Assembly: GCF_000003605.2 (NCBI RefSeq)
Contig: NW_003140816.1
Location: 364,989 to 391,543 of the forward strand
DNA from: Saccoglossus kowalevskii
Taxonomy: Eukaryota; Hemichordata; Enteropneusta; Harrimaniidae
Direction: 5' to 3'
DNA length: 26,555 bases
Shown: one piece after another, positions 11,121-21,614 of the stretch
Layout: every line of letters starts with the position of its first letter
Numbering within the stretch: the stretch's first letter is position 1
Program-made: the position numbers and the translations under genes
Notes under the pieces: generated by a model
Database searches by the model: none
Seen by the model: only the letters and a program-made list of their open reading frames with translations
Told to the model about the DNA's origin: nothing

Positions 11121-11682
11121 TTAAGGTAGAAGCCTATTCATATTTTTTGAGAAATTTGGTCATAAATCACATTACAATGTTTATTGGTTTATTATGTAAA
11201 ATCATGAAGCTATTGTCCCATGGCACCATAAAATAGCATTCTATTGTGTGTTACAGTGACGTATTTTGAGAAACTTGTACTACATTTTTTTAAAAATAGC
11301 TATTTTTAGAACAATTCCATAGAGCGCAATATTAAACAAAAATTGCATTTTTCAACACTTTTTAAAACCCAGATTTTTGAAAAAATTCAGGAAAACAAGA
11401 AGTAGGCCATCATTAACAATATATTATTTGTTCAGCCTATGTCACTAGCCTACAATTTGAGATATGGCATAATATCTCTGCCATAGGAACCTATGGTAAA
11501 AGCACTATAATACTGCCAAAATGGCCGCTATCCACTAAAATACAACCATGATTTTCTCGAAAATTAACCTGGTGACCCCCATTTTTTTCAAAGTAAATAT
11601 TCTTATATTGCCTGGAAGTACAATATATTAAAAAATTAAGAAATTCTGGGTTTTTGAAATCATGAGTAGGCATCTACCTTAA
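11121..11682. mobile_element. TTAA-bounded TIR element (piggyBac-type target, non-autonomous)
   Basis: The left end reads TTAAGGTAGAAGCCTATTCA and the right end, reverse-complemented, TTAAGGTAGATGCCTACTCA: 18 of 20 positions agree, and both ends terminate in TTAA, the duplication made by piggyBac-family transposases. The 562-base interior is AT-rich with no transposase-like frame, so it would need an enzyme in trans. The TTAA could instead be part of the inverted repeat, which leaves the superfamily open. Confidence 0.68.
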
Positions 11683-13280
11683 CTCAAAACATTTTTCCCA
11701 CAAAAATTTTGCAAGAATAAGGGTTTTTCTAAACCAGGGAACAGGGGTACAGCACCCTGATACTCTCGGCTGGCACCCTCTTACCGAATTGCCAATTGCC
11801 AAGTCATAAATATATTTCTTGAGTCTGTGCACTTTCGTGCTGCCGTACAACATGAAATCTTTCTCAAATATATTTTTCTCCGTGAAAACACCAGCTGACA
11901 ATGTGTCTGGACACCAAATTTTCTCCAAAAATATTTCAATGGTGATAAATACAGCGTTGAAACGGTGCACAACCTTCCGATATGGCATTTACAGCAAGGT
12001 CAATCTGCCTGTGTGTGCTCCCTATTGTTTATTTTTTCCAGAAAAACACTTGGTATTTAATTCTACGTATCAATTATGAGGCAAATGCTGCAATAAAATT
12101 GTCAGGGTTTGATAATTACATGTATATTATAAGAATGATCACCTGAACAAATTTTCACAATTGCAACTGACATCACGTTTTTATGAACCTACTGAAATCA
12201 ACAAAATTTGTTAAAATGTTTTATCTCAAATAGAATTTTTTTGAAAAAATATCCTGGTTTATTTTGGGTGTGGTGATAAACTTTGGTGTTTAACGAGTCA
12301 AAACATTCAAAGACGTTCATACTTACTCTGATTGACATCTAAACTATTTGGCTGACGTATAATTTCGATTTTTAATTTGAAGAGATATGATATACATGAC
12401 CCAAGACAACATACCAGCTGTAAATCATGAAAATCATTAACTGTAATATACAGGTACATGTATATATGATATTGATCATAATTACAAAGTCTTACGAAAA
12501 ATAAAACTGGCGTAATCATAGAAAGCGGCAAGGACATTAAACAAATTAAACCTGGACATCGTGCACAGGCAATAGCGTAGACATATTCATCTTCAACCAC
12601 GTTGTTCACTGTGGATATTCGGTGATCAGGTATGAATGCCATTCAAAATATGCTTACTACCAGAACAAACATCCACCAGAATGGTTTCACTGCCACTGTA
12701 TAATTCTGTCAGTCGCTATCCTTGTTTTTATTTACTTATTTTTTGTCTGAATGTAAAATTTCCGTGTATAATTAATAACATTACTAATGACATCATTTAT
12801 GAACCAATCTATGCAGTATCATAAGCTAAATACGATAGCATATACCTAAACTAAGCGAGACACACACAATTGATAAAACACGTCTTGTTACGTTCAGTTA
12901 ACATCGCCAATATTTGGAAGTTCCTGGATTCATTCGGCTGTTATCTTACGACCGTATAAACCTTTTCTCACACACAAATTATGGAGCAAGATTTTGCACA
13001 TTTTTTTTATGTATTTTAGTATCATAATTCTTTGACCAAATCATATGGAATAATTTCCCATTGACAGTAGTTCTGAAACGATAGTTGCCACACAAACTAA
13101 AGTATGACTGGCCCGTTCCTCATGGGGTATAAATAAATTTAATAATGAGCAAAAACAAGGGAACATTTTCAGACTATTGAAGCCCATGAAACAGGAAAGT
13201 AACCAGGCTGCTCAAAGAGCTGAAAGACAAAATCTCTGCCAGTCTGCCAGTGAAATTGTGTAGGTAACGAAACAAAGCAA
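11683..13280. other. noncoding stretch
   Basis: An overlapping pair of modest open frames at 11674-12079 on both strands shows no recognisable domain. No element ends were found. Confidence 0.5.
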
Positions 13281-13414
13281 CATACATACGAGGTTGAAAA
13301 TAAAAAATAAATGTTGTTTGCCCACTAAACAATCATTATCAAGATGTTAGGAAATCAGGAAATTATTTTATTCTTGGGTAACCTGACTTCTTTTTTTCAT
13401 CATTGGAAATGGGT
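13281..13414 (+). repeat. dispersed repeat, copy 2
   Basis: Second copy of the 9339-9473 repeat, same orientation, 3.9 kb away. The copies differ by scattered substitutions and small indels. Confidence 0.85.
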
Positions 13415-13723
13415 AACATTGCATTTGGTAAACAAGTGAAAATGTTGAGCTTTCCACTTCCACTCCATCAGCCAATTACCTGTCAGGGACAGGTGGACAT
13501 GTCGATGTCGATTCATCCCATGGTGTTCTGTCAGAGCACAGATTTTGAAAATAATTTTTACATTTCAATATTGACATATAGGTAATTAAAAGACAAAACA
13601 GTTGTCAGTCACCACAAATGAATAGCCCTTAATAAAATTCTACCTGTAATCCAATATAAAATTGTTTGATTTTAAAACAACCCAGTCTCAATACCAGTGT
13701 TCTCCCCAGGATGTAAACAGCGT

Positions 13724-13810
13724 GGCGGTCCCGCCACAGTGCTTCGATTTGCCGCCACACCGGTCTGACACCGCCACGGTGATTAGCAAGACCGCCACAG
13801 TGCTTTTTTC
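13724..13810. repeat. GC-rich CCGCCAC mini-array with hairpin
   Basis: CCGCCAC recurs at 13731, 13752, 13771 and 13792, a period of 19-21 bases, with CAGTGCTT following the first and last. GTGGCGG-TC-CCGCCAC at 13722-13737 is a perfect seven-base-pair hairpin. The block is a GC outlier and is probably part of an interspersed repeat continuing to about 13870. Confidence 0.7.
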
Positions 13811-14341
13811 ATTGGGGATCTCGTCACACTGGTCGGCCCGACCGGCACTCAAAATTAGCGACCACCATGGAAACGCGTCCGACTATTGTCATATTGTTAT
13901 TATACTTACGTACCGACCGACAAGCATCCTGCCAGTCGTTGATAATAATTTGTAAACAATAGACATAGTCGTGCGATGTGGTATCGGCTTTAAACAATAC
14001 AAGTCAATTTTGTAAAATTAGCACCTCTTTGTAAGTAAATATTTTCTGACAATAGATGCAGTCTTTAGATTGATAGCTAAAATTCATTCAAAATCAATTT
14101 CACCCCGATGTAACATGGGCAAAGCGGAGTTCACGATCAGTTTACGCTACTCAAGAAAAAAAAAGTGTTTATTGCGTGATTGGGTAAAATACATTTGAAC
14201 TGTTATCATCGTGAATCATGTAAAAATTCTTCTTTCAAGACTTCTTTTACCTTTCAAAAATTGCTACCGTAAAAATCCGCAATAAGCGCCACCCTCAATT
14301 AAGAGCCACTCAGTGAAAATTTGTTACATTTGACCCTCCAT

Positions 14342-14972
14342 NNNNNNNNNNNNNNNNNNNNNNNNNNNNNNNNNNNNNNNNNNNNNNNNNNNNNNNNNNN
14401 NNNNNNNNNNNNNNNNNNNNNNNNNNNNNNNNNNNNNNNNNNNNNNNNNNNNNNNNNNNNNNNNNNNNNNNNNNNNNNNNNNNNNNNNNNNNNNNNNNNN
14501 NNNNNNNNNNNNNNNNNNNNNNNNNNNNNNNNNNNNNNNNNNNNNNNNNNNNNNNNNNNNNNNNNNNNNNNNNNNNNNNNNNNNNNNNNNNNNNNNNNNN
14601 NNNNNNNNNNNNNNNNNNNNNNNNNNNNNNNNNNNNNNNNNNNNNNNNNNNNNNNNNNNNNNNNNNNNNNNNNNNNNNNNNNNNNNNNNNNNNNNNNNNN
14701 NNNNNNNNNNNNNNNNNNNNNNNNNNNNNNNNNNNNNNNNNNNNNNNNNNNNNNNNNNNNNNNNNNNNNNNNNNNNNNNNNNNNNNNNNNNNNNNNNNNN
14801 NNNNNNNNNNNNNNNNNNNNNNNNNNNNNNNNNNNNNNNNNNNNNNNNNNNNNNNNNNNNNNNNNNNNNNNNNNNNNNNNNNNNNNNNNNNNNNNNNNNN
14901 NNNNNNNNNNNNNNNNNNNNNNNNNNNNNNNNNNNNNNNNNNNNNNNNNNNNNNNNNNNNNNNNNNNNNNNN
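14342..14972. other. assembly gap (631 N)
   Basis: Unbroken run of N. The left edge sits in a sequence reading CCGTAAAAATCCGCAATAAG, whose style suggests an interspersed repeat, and the right edge is AT-rich. Any frame drawn across the gap is meaningless. Confidence 1.
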
Positions 14973-15065
14973 AAAAATGGAATAATTTTAATTATGAGTA
15001 ATTCACTTATTAGCCAGATTTGTCAGCTTATCAATAATGTTCCCCCACTTCCACTTCTTTTAAGC

Positions 15066-15178
15066 CATCCACTTTTCTTTTTTTTTGTAATTTTTTTTCT
15101 TTCTTTTTTTTTGTAAATGTATTTATTTAAAGTAATAAAAAATAGATAAAAAAAAAACAAAAAAACAAAGTGGATAAA
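15066..15178. repeat. T/A homopolymer hairpin
   Basis: ATCCACTTTTC plus a long T-rich tract is mirrored by an A-rich tract ending CAAAGTGGATA, giving an imperfect inverted repeat of about 113 bases. Confidence 0.65.
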
Positions 15179-15179
15179 A

Positions 15180-15861
15180 AAAAGGAACTGAGCTCCATTG
15201 TTAGTGTTCATTGTGAACCCTCTATGTGCCTTTAACCAGAAAAAGCAATCCCCTACATGTACCATGGTCAGCCCCCTCATTAGAATACAATACCAGTAAC
15301 CCCTATTGTACAAACACATAAGTGGCACAGCCAGTTCTTAGGACAATGACCTTCATAGCTGTTGAGGGAGAGGGGAACTTCAGCCAAAACTCCACAAGAA
15401 AGTCTCAGTTAGGGAACATTTTTTTTATAATTCAGTACAGAGAATTTTCTCATCAATCAGACGTATTTGACAGTCACCTGGTATATGACATAACCGATCA
15501 TTCAGGCAGAGAAAACTGTAACTCAACACAGCTGAGTAAATGATATGCACCAGATGAAATGTACAGTATTCTGTCTGAGTCTGGAGGTTTGAGTTACCCC
15601 TCTTTACCTTAACAAAACCATTACAAGGTGAAAGAAAATCCTGCCAGGTTAAATTTCACAAGATATAAATTTACACAGATTTTGTGACTGTGGAAATTGC
15701 GAAATATTGCTACATTAGTTGCGTAAAATTTTTCTCTGTACATCAAATCCTAGCAGGTAAAATTAAAAAGGTATACAATTGAAACATACTCCTGTGCATG
15801 TTACAAATGAATCAACCAGTTATAAAATGGTGTACCAAAAAACTTGTATAATGCAGTCAAT
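15180..15861. other. noncoding stretch
   Basis: A 73-codon open frame at 15322-15543 has no recognised domain and was not called. Two similar 19-base strings (AATCCTGCCAGGTTAAATT near 15638 and AATCCTAGCAGGTAAAATT near 15746) form a weak direct repeat. Confidence 0.45.
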
Positions 15862-17653
15862 TACCAGATTCAGCTGATACCCCGCCCCATCCTAAACCCC
15901 GCCCATGGGCGATGTTTCAAATAGTGGGCGATGTTTTGGTCCACACATTGACTGAACCAACAAACATTTTTACAGACCCGTGACCCCAATTTTCCCGTCC
16001 GACATCTTGTATCGAGCGTGCTATTTCAAATATGATGCTAAAATAATTCACTGTGAAGTCGAAAAGCATTAAAACTTCAATAAAACCAATGCTGTATACG
16101 AATTGTTGTTGCGTATTATTACTCGTTAAAATACATTTCACTTACGTTTATTACACTCGAATAAAGTCTACGCTTGAAAAGAATGTTATTTACGAGGTTT
16201 AAAATATCCAAGCTTTCCTGATTCGAGCCTCTTGGTTGTTATCAGCAATGTTTAATCTTTGTCTGTATCGCATTCCAGACAAAAAGTCGGTAAACAAGAA
16301 ATGGGCGAACTAAAATGTCTCCTGCATTTCACATGCGACATGATTATTAAAACACTGAGTTTTTTAAGCAGTCATGTACGTTCTATAAATCTAACCTTGT
16401 ACACATAATCTTGTACTGACGTGTTTTTTTCCAAAAAAAGACGTTCCCTTTCAGTTAACCCCCAGTTAACTCTTCGGGTTCATGATATTTGTGAGATTTG
16501 AAAGATTTTTTGCACACGTGACAAGTAACTATATTGATTTGCGTCAAGCCGAAATTTAAATATCAGTGCGTGAACTCTTGAGGTCATTGCCCAAAGCCGC
16601 AAGTAATTCAAACGCGTGGTTATTAGAGTTCAGTCAAAATGTACGTGAATATTTCGATCGAAGTGCGCTGTCCAGAGTTTATTATATTATAGTAAAATTT
16701 AACTTGACACATGGTATGGTTTATATTACATGTTTACTTCATTTCGAATAAAAAAAATCACAATTGGAACATCGATGAATCGCAAGTATTTAAAATATTT
16801 TCTCGACTTTCCATAGATACCCAACTACTATCATTTTTAATGATTTAAATGCGCCCATGTTTATGTTTGCGTAATTATTACGAATGCAATGCATTATCAA
16901 GTCGGTAATATTGAAATATTCACAGACCCAATACCAGCATCCTAACAATAGTAAAAGTTAACTTAAGTTTGCGTAATTATCATGAAAGCAATACATTACA
17001 AAGTTGAAATATTCAGAGCTGGTACAGTATTGTCAACAAATTTGCGTAATTAGAAAAGCAGTGCAAGTAAACGACGTTGATATATTCAAAGCGAGTACAG
17101 AGTTGCATACAAGTTGCGTTATGACAGTACCGTCGGATATAATAACAATTTTACTAGATCGACGCGCGGGCCACAAAAGAAAAAGGTTGATAAGGTAACG
17201 CGCCAGTTCAGCGCGTGACTTGGGGTCAAACTTCGGTCAACACACACTTGATGCTAGCATCGCTGCGCAGCAAGTTTCGCAAAGTACTTGAAGTTCAATT
17301 GCGTCCCAAAATGATGTCGCTGATCATCCAGTTGTCGCAGCGTGTGTTGTGTCATGTTCATGATGCACCCCATTTCGACTTTGACTTGCTTTTCCTTCTT
17401 AGTGCATGTTCTTGTTCACGTAAAATGCGACCTCTCACCAATGTATTAAAATACTTTGCATGATTATATTTGGTCAACACGAAACATTTTTTCTAGACCA
17501 TTTTTATCAATGCAGGGTTATTTTTTCAGACAAGATGGGCCTCGTAATATCTGCCAAAAGATCGCCCGGGCCATCTTTTGGTACACATTTTTCTAAAAAA
17601 AAATCGAATCCTCCATAAGATCGCCCAGGGCGGGGTATCAGCCGAATCCGGTA
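15862..17653. mobile_element. 1.8 kb TIR element of unassigned superfamily, with subterminal repeats
   Basis: The left end TACCAGATTCAGCTGATACC and the reverse-complemented right end TACCGGATTCGGCTGATACC, each continuing CCGCCC, agree at all but two of 26 positions. Inside each end are two copies of a subterminal motif (GGGCGATGTT at the left, GGGCGATCTT on the other strand at the right), as transposase-binding arrays often look. The termini could use a TA target. The 1792-base interior is patchily CpG-rich and holds only short open frames (for example 16566-16751 and 17004-17198) with no transposase motif I recognise. It appears non-autonomous or decayed. Confidence 0.7.
16866..17095 (+). 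repeat. degenerate tandem repeat inside the TIR element
   Basis: TTTGCGTAATTA begins units at 16866, 16968 and 17041, each followed by an AAGCA/ATGCA-type block and then GAAATATTCA or GATATATTCA. Unequal spacing (102 and 73 bases) shows indels between units. Confidence 0.6.
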
Positions 17654-17718
17654 CTTCATTTGCATGAGTAAATATTTTTTAAATGCACAAACACAACAAT
17701 TTTTTTTTATGACAATGA

Positions 17719-18150
17719 TAAGGCCAGACTTTTTATTCCTCGTTTCTCGAGTTTTTATAAGGCAATTTTTTTTTGAGGAGGGCGAAAAAAAATAAAATTA
17801 ATTCTTTTTTTCCATTAGATTAGTGTGATTCTCAAAGAATTGAGAGTGAGATCATTGATCAGAGAGAAGAAATGAAATAAAATTTTATTCCATGTATAAC
17901 CTTGTTACTCATCTGGCGAGACTTTGGTACTTTGATCATGATACTCCCACAAAAATGCAACTTGGATTTGTTATGCGGCGGGCGTTAAAAAAATGAAGAT
18001 AAAAAATAATATTTTTTTAGCATTTTTTTGCGCTTACAAGTCAGCGGGCACGAGAAATTACGCTGAAATAAAATTTTACTTTTATTTCATTTTCGACTCT
18101 TGTTCATTCGGCGGGTTCGCGAAACAAGGGATAATAAAAGTCTGGCCTAA
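17719..18150. mobile_element. TAA-flanked TIR element (PIF/Harbinger-like, non-autonomous)
   Basis: The element is 17722-18147, 426 bases, with TAA at 17719-17721 and 18148-18150. The left end is GGCCAGACTTTTTATTCCTC; the right end reverse-complements to GGCCAGACTTTTATTATCCC, and similarity continues into CGTTTCTCGAG/TTGTTTCGCGAAC. A 3-base TWA duplication with GG-starting ends is the hallmark of PIF/Harbinger. No transposase is encoded. It lies 68 bases to the right of the 1.8 kb element. Confidence 0.72.
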
Positions 18151-20850
18151 CTTAAGATTAATTGTTTTGTTCATTCGCATTGTGATTATTTAATCATTGA
18201 GCAGCAACTAACGCTTTCTGTCAAAAACCATGCACCATTTTTATTGCAGCAATAAATGTTAATAATTTTTTTCAATATTATATAAAAAAATTACAAGCTT
18301 CTATTGTTTATGATGGCATAGATACAAGCCATATATGATTTTCTATGAAATCCCTGCTGAAATTTGTAATTAGTATAACCTATCAAGTCATGGACATCAA
18401 TACAACAAAATGAGGATCATTATTTGGAAGAGAAATTGTTTCACATAAAAGAAATAATGAAGTAATACTCGACTAATACATTTTTGCCAATCTTGTTTGA
18501 AGGGCAAGGTCAAATTCATTGTAAGAACAGATTTAAATAAATATTTTTGGTTACAATAGTGCTTTAATAAAACTTCCTTAACTGCAGTTTTTTTTTAGCT
18601 CAGGTTTCTAAGTCACTACACCGTTTTGTTTCCGGAGACTGGACATGTGTACCAGCTTATTTTCACACTCGCTCAAAGGTTCTGTATGTCTGCATCATAG
18701 CTGGGTGGGCTTAATGCAACAGGAAGGAATTGTTACTATTCAAACAAGTAATCAGGTAGCATGTAACCTAGGTTACAGGTGATATTTAATCCAAGTCGTC
18801 AGTTTTCCATTGTTCCTGTTACCCATATGTAACACAGGTTACCAGACGGAACTCGTGAAACGCAATATTTGATTATCTGGCAATAAAATAACATTGCTGC
18901 AATTATAGTATTTAGCAATGGTAAATAGCCCAGCCAGTGGCATCGTTGAAATAAAATATGTACTCTCACAGCCAGAGCCTTATTTCTACTTCAGAACTCT
19001 TCTGTCTAACTGCACAACACAGACAAAGTAACACAGTGATAAAAAAATAATGGCATGATTGATATTAACGTATATGAGAATGTAATTTAAAATTAGAAAA
19101 TCATTTTTTTTTTCATATAGGTTTTTTTGTGGAAGGGGGATTTAAAAAAAAAAAGTTTTGACCTTGTTCAATCATATCAGTTGAGTTTCATGAACTCAAT
19201 GCACTAATAAATTCTTCACCTGGAAAATTACAGCACTTATTCAATGAATGTTATAATATCTATCTCTTGTGATATATTCGTGCAGTCATTAATTTCACTC
19301 GTCATCTTCCCCTTACAACTGACTATGATTCAATATGTTGACGACTGTAAAAGGGAATATAGATTGCCTCTTTATTTGGTCTATAGATCACTCCTTCCAA
19401 TGGGTAGGTACGCAGTACATAGGTCATCTGATATAAAGTACTATGAATATTTATTTTGTTATCGCATCGGGGTAAGAGTGATTAATTGTCACTGTCAGTT
19501 TTCAATATCTCAAACAAGTATACGTCATACAGTAATAATTCAAACTGTAAATCATCATAATAAATAAACTTTTTTTGATTCACAGGATTTTATTTGCAAT
19601 AACTGGGTTCAATCTTCATATTTAAAAATAAAACAATAGATTTCAGTATTACTGTTCACATTTTACTAATTTCATTGATTTCACCCCTTATGAAGGCCAC
19701 ATTTTTACGACCAAAATGTTGGTGTAACATTTTACAAACAAATTTCAAATACATTTTCTACAATTTATGTGATAGTTATGGATTAAATGGACTTTGGGTA
19801 CATGTTTTGATTATAATTTGTAAAAGAAAATATACAGGTCTATTTTGGGAGAGGTGACTAAAGTCTACTTTGGTGGTTTAAGGGTTAAACAAAGGATAAT
19901 AGAAACACAAAAGACGTGGTCAGGATGAAGTGGAGAACACACGTCATCAATGCCTGCATCCGGGGATTAGACAGATTGTGCATTCATGAGTAGCTCTCAC
20001 TCTACCTGGGGTCTCCAAGGTTCAAGTGAATATTCCACTATGTCAGCTCACATCTCAACATGAAACAAACCTGGTTTGTAAATTGTACAGTTATACATAA
20101 CTGTCATTTGTCAAAAAAAAATTAATGAATAATTCATGTTTTTTTAATAGTGTTGCTATGTTGCTGTCTAGACTTATTAGTAAACAGAGACATATTGCCA
20201 AATGATGAGTTTATTGTATCAGTGCACAAAGAGAGGCAGGAAACTACCACAGCTTGAATTGTGGGGGAAATATAACCTTTGAAAGCAGCCACAACAAGAG
20301 GCTGACCAACAAGGTCAAAACAGGGGAACAATAAACATGGATGAAAAGCAATACATGATCAGCTAATTTTAAGGACATTGTTCCACTAACTGGTGTTGCT
20401 ATGGGTTCCTCTTCAAGGTTCTACTTTCAGATCAGCTGGGACTGGACCATAGAAAGCAGAATTTATTTTTACAATTGCAAATGTCAGCGGACTGGATATC
20501 AGGCAGAAACTGACATTTTAAAATTATAATGTTGATGTTTTTGACATTTTTGTTTAAAAAAGGCTACATTCTATATGTCACTGAGTAATAAGAACCAAGT
20601 ATGACAGAGATGTCAGAATCAGATAGGATGATTCATTCAAACATTGCTTATGTATTTAATATTAAATTAGGAAGCAGGGAGGAACGGGAAACTATTAATA
20701 CAGAGATGCGAATATCTATTACAATCGCATTTTACATGTTTTGGATCTCGTTCAAGGCAGCTGGTATTATCCTGTTTAAACAACCATTTTTTTTTTTACA
20801 CGTGGCTATTCGTTTCGGTTGGAGAAATCGTACACTGGCACGATATTAGT
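18151..20850. other. AT-rich noncoding stretch in the PICALM intron
   Basis: It includes a perfect 16-base palindrome at 18762-18777. A 107-codon open frame (19244-19567) begins hydrophobic but lacks any recognised domain and was not called. Confidence 0.5.
18762..18777. repeat. perfect 16-base palindrome TGTAACCTAGGTTACA
   Basis: Both halves are exact. GTTACCCATATGTAAC, an interrupted relative, lies about 60 bases downstream. Confidence 0.85.
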
Positions 20851-21044
20851 GTTGGTATGCCGAGAGCAGAGCTATCATTACATGAAACGCCCCCTAACTT
20901 GGCGGTGTTTACTCGAATTACGTATGTCAAAAGTAAACATCCGACACTCGCAAGAAAGGGGTTAATTTTCGCGCAAAATACGGTTGTGTTACTTATCTTA
21001 ACAAAACCGATATTCTAATAAATACAAATAAAATATACACTTAC

Positions 21045-21174
21045 AATCTAAATGCTTTTTCTTGGGCCCCATCAGCTCCTCGGTCGTGGCTTTACACACA
21101 GACTTCGCCAGCCCAGATCCTGTGATACTATGTCTGGCCGCAGTCATACGGTCCATCACGCTCTGCCCAGACAT
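21045..21174 (-). CDS. PICALM: PICALM/AP180-type clathrin assembly protein, first coding exon
   Basis: The minus strand encodes 43 codons plus one base, then a consensus donor (T|GTAAGTG; GT at 21044-21043). The protein begins [16 protein letters not shown], continues ITGSG and [13 protein letters not shown], and ends GPKKKHLD. This is nearly residue for residue the N terminus of PICALM/CALM and AP180, and the 130-base length and phase match the vertebrate first coding exon as I recall it. The KKKH lysine-histidine cluster is part of the ANTH-domain site that binds PtdIns(4,5)P2. Family role: recruits clathrin and AP-2 at the plasma membrane, sets vesicle size and sorts SNAREs such as VAMPs in endocytosis. 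The start codon has A at -3. No later exon was found in 1-21044. Invertebrates usually carry one gene (lap/unc-11) ancestral to PICALM and SNAP91, so the symbol covers that orthologue group. Confidence 0.93.
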
Positions 21175-21441
21175 GATGAGAGCTGGCCAAACGCCCGAGC
21201 ACAGTTATCCGATTAGGTTTGGGGTAAAAATCTGAACGTCTGTATCACTGAGCCCAAACATGAAATTCAGGTTTCCTAACACAAGATGGCGGATCGACCT
21301 CGTATGATCACGTGACAAGCTGACGCCCCCGGTGGCCACTTGTCTTAAAAATCGGAAATTAGTCCAGTACACACCCTGCTTGCAAAGGCCGGCCGACTCC
21401 GGATCACGGAATGCGGATATAAAATTCATGACAAGCGACAC
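21175..21441 (-). promoter_or_regulatory. 5' UTR and proximal promoter region of the PICALM orthologue
   Basis: This GC- and CpG-richer stretch lies directly upstream of the PICALM start codon. It holds a perfect E-box palindrome TCACGTGA at 21308-21315 and AAGATGGCGG at 21283-21292, a YY1-type motif. An open frame runs through 21205-21441 without reaching the ANTH frame; if transcribed it would act as an upstream ORF. The transcription start cannot be fixed from sequence alone. Confidence 0.55.
21308..21315. promoter_or_regulatory. TCACGTGA E-box (CLEAR/USF-type)
   Basis: Perfect 8-base palindrome around CACGTG, 134 bases upstream of the PICALM start codon, with flanks that extend to GATCACGTGAC. 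MiT/TFE and USF bHLH-ZIP factors bind this core. Occupancy is inferred. Confidence 0.5.
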
Positions 21442-21614
21442 GTAACAATGCTATTAAAAAGTCGCAAGTCCTACAATTTATAATTTATTTATATATTGAA
21501 TAAACTTTTTTTTTCCAAAAGACTATACATATAAACTTGATAATGTCTACAAATAATAATAAAGAATTTTTCAATATTTTGTTCAGATGGATGAAAATGA
21601 CTATATGTACTGGT

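Larger units (their letters stand above)
1..21044 (-). other. putative first intron of the PICALM orthologue (runs off the left edge)
   Basis: From the GTAAGT donor at 21044 to the left edge I see no minus-strand frame matching the next ANTH segments (regions equivalent to IQCTNE, SWVVVFK, YDMSTFIRRY or LLEKYFDM). The stretch therefore reads as one intron of at least 21 kb, apart from what may lie in the gap at 14342-14972. It holds the repeats and elements listed separately plus one possible plus-strand ORF at 2959-3222. Long first introns are also seen in vertebrate PICALM. Confidence 0.6.

Noticed and set aside
11674-12079. Overlapping frames of 104 and 86 codons on opposite strands
   Set aside because: No domain, no splice context and no conserved motif; mutual shadows in a less stop-rich patch.
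14321-15001. Long plus-strand open frame of 226 codons
   Set aside because: It consists almost entirely of N from the assembly gap and has no coding meaning.
19244-19567. 107-codon frame with a hydrophobic start
   Set aside because: The first residues resemble a signal peptide only through AT-rich codons; no cysteine pattern, domain or splice context follows.
21205-21441. Minus-strand 78-codon frame upstream of PICALM as a separate gene
   Set aside because: It lies in the 5' region of PICALM in a different frame and has no recognisable domain; at most an upstream ORF.
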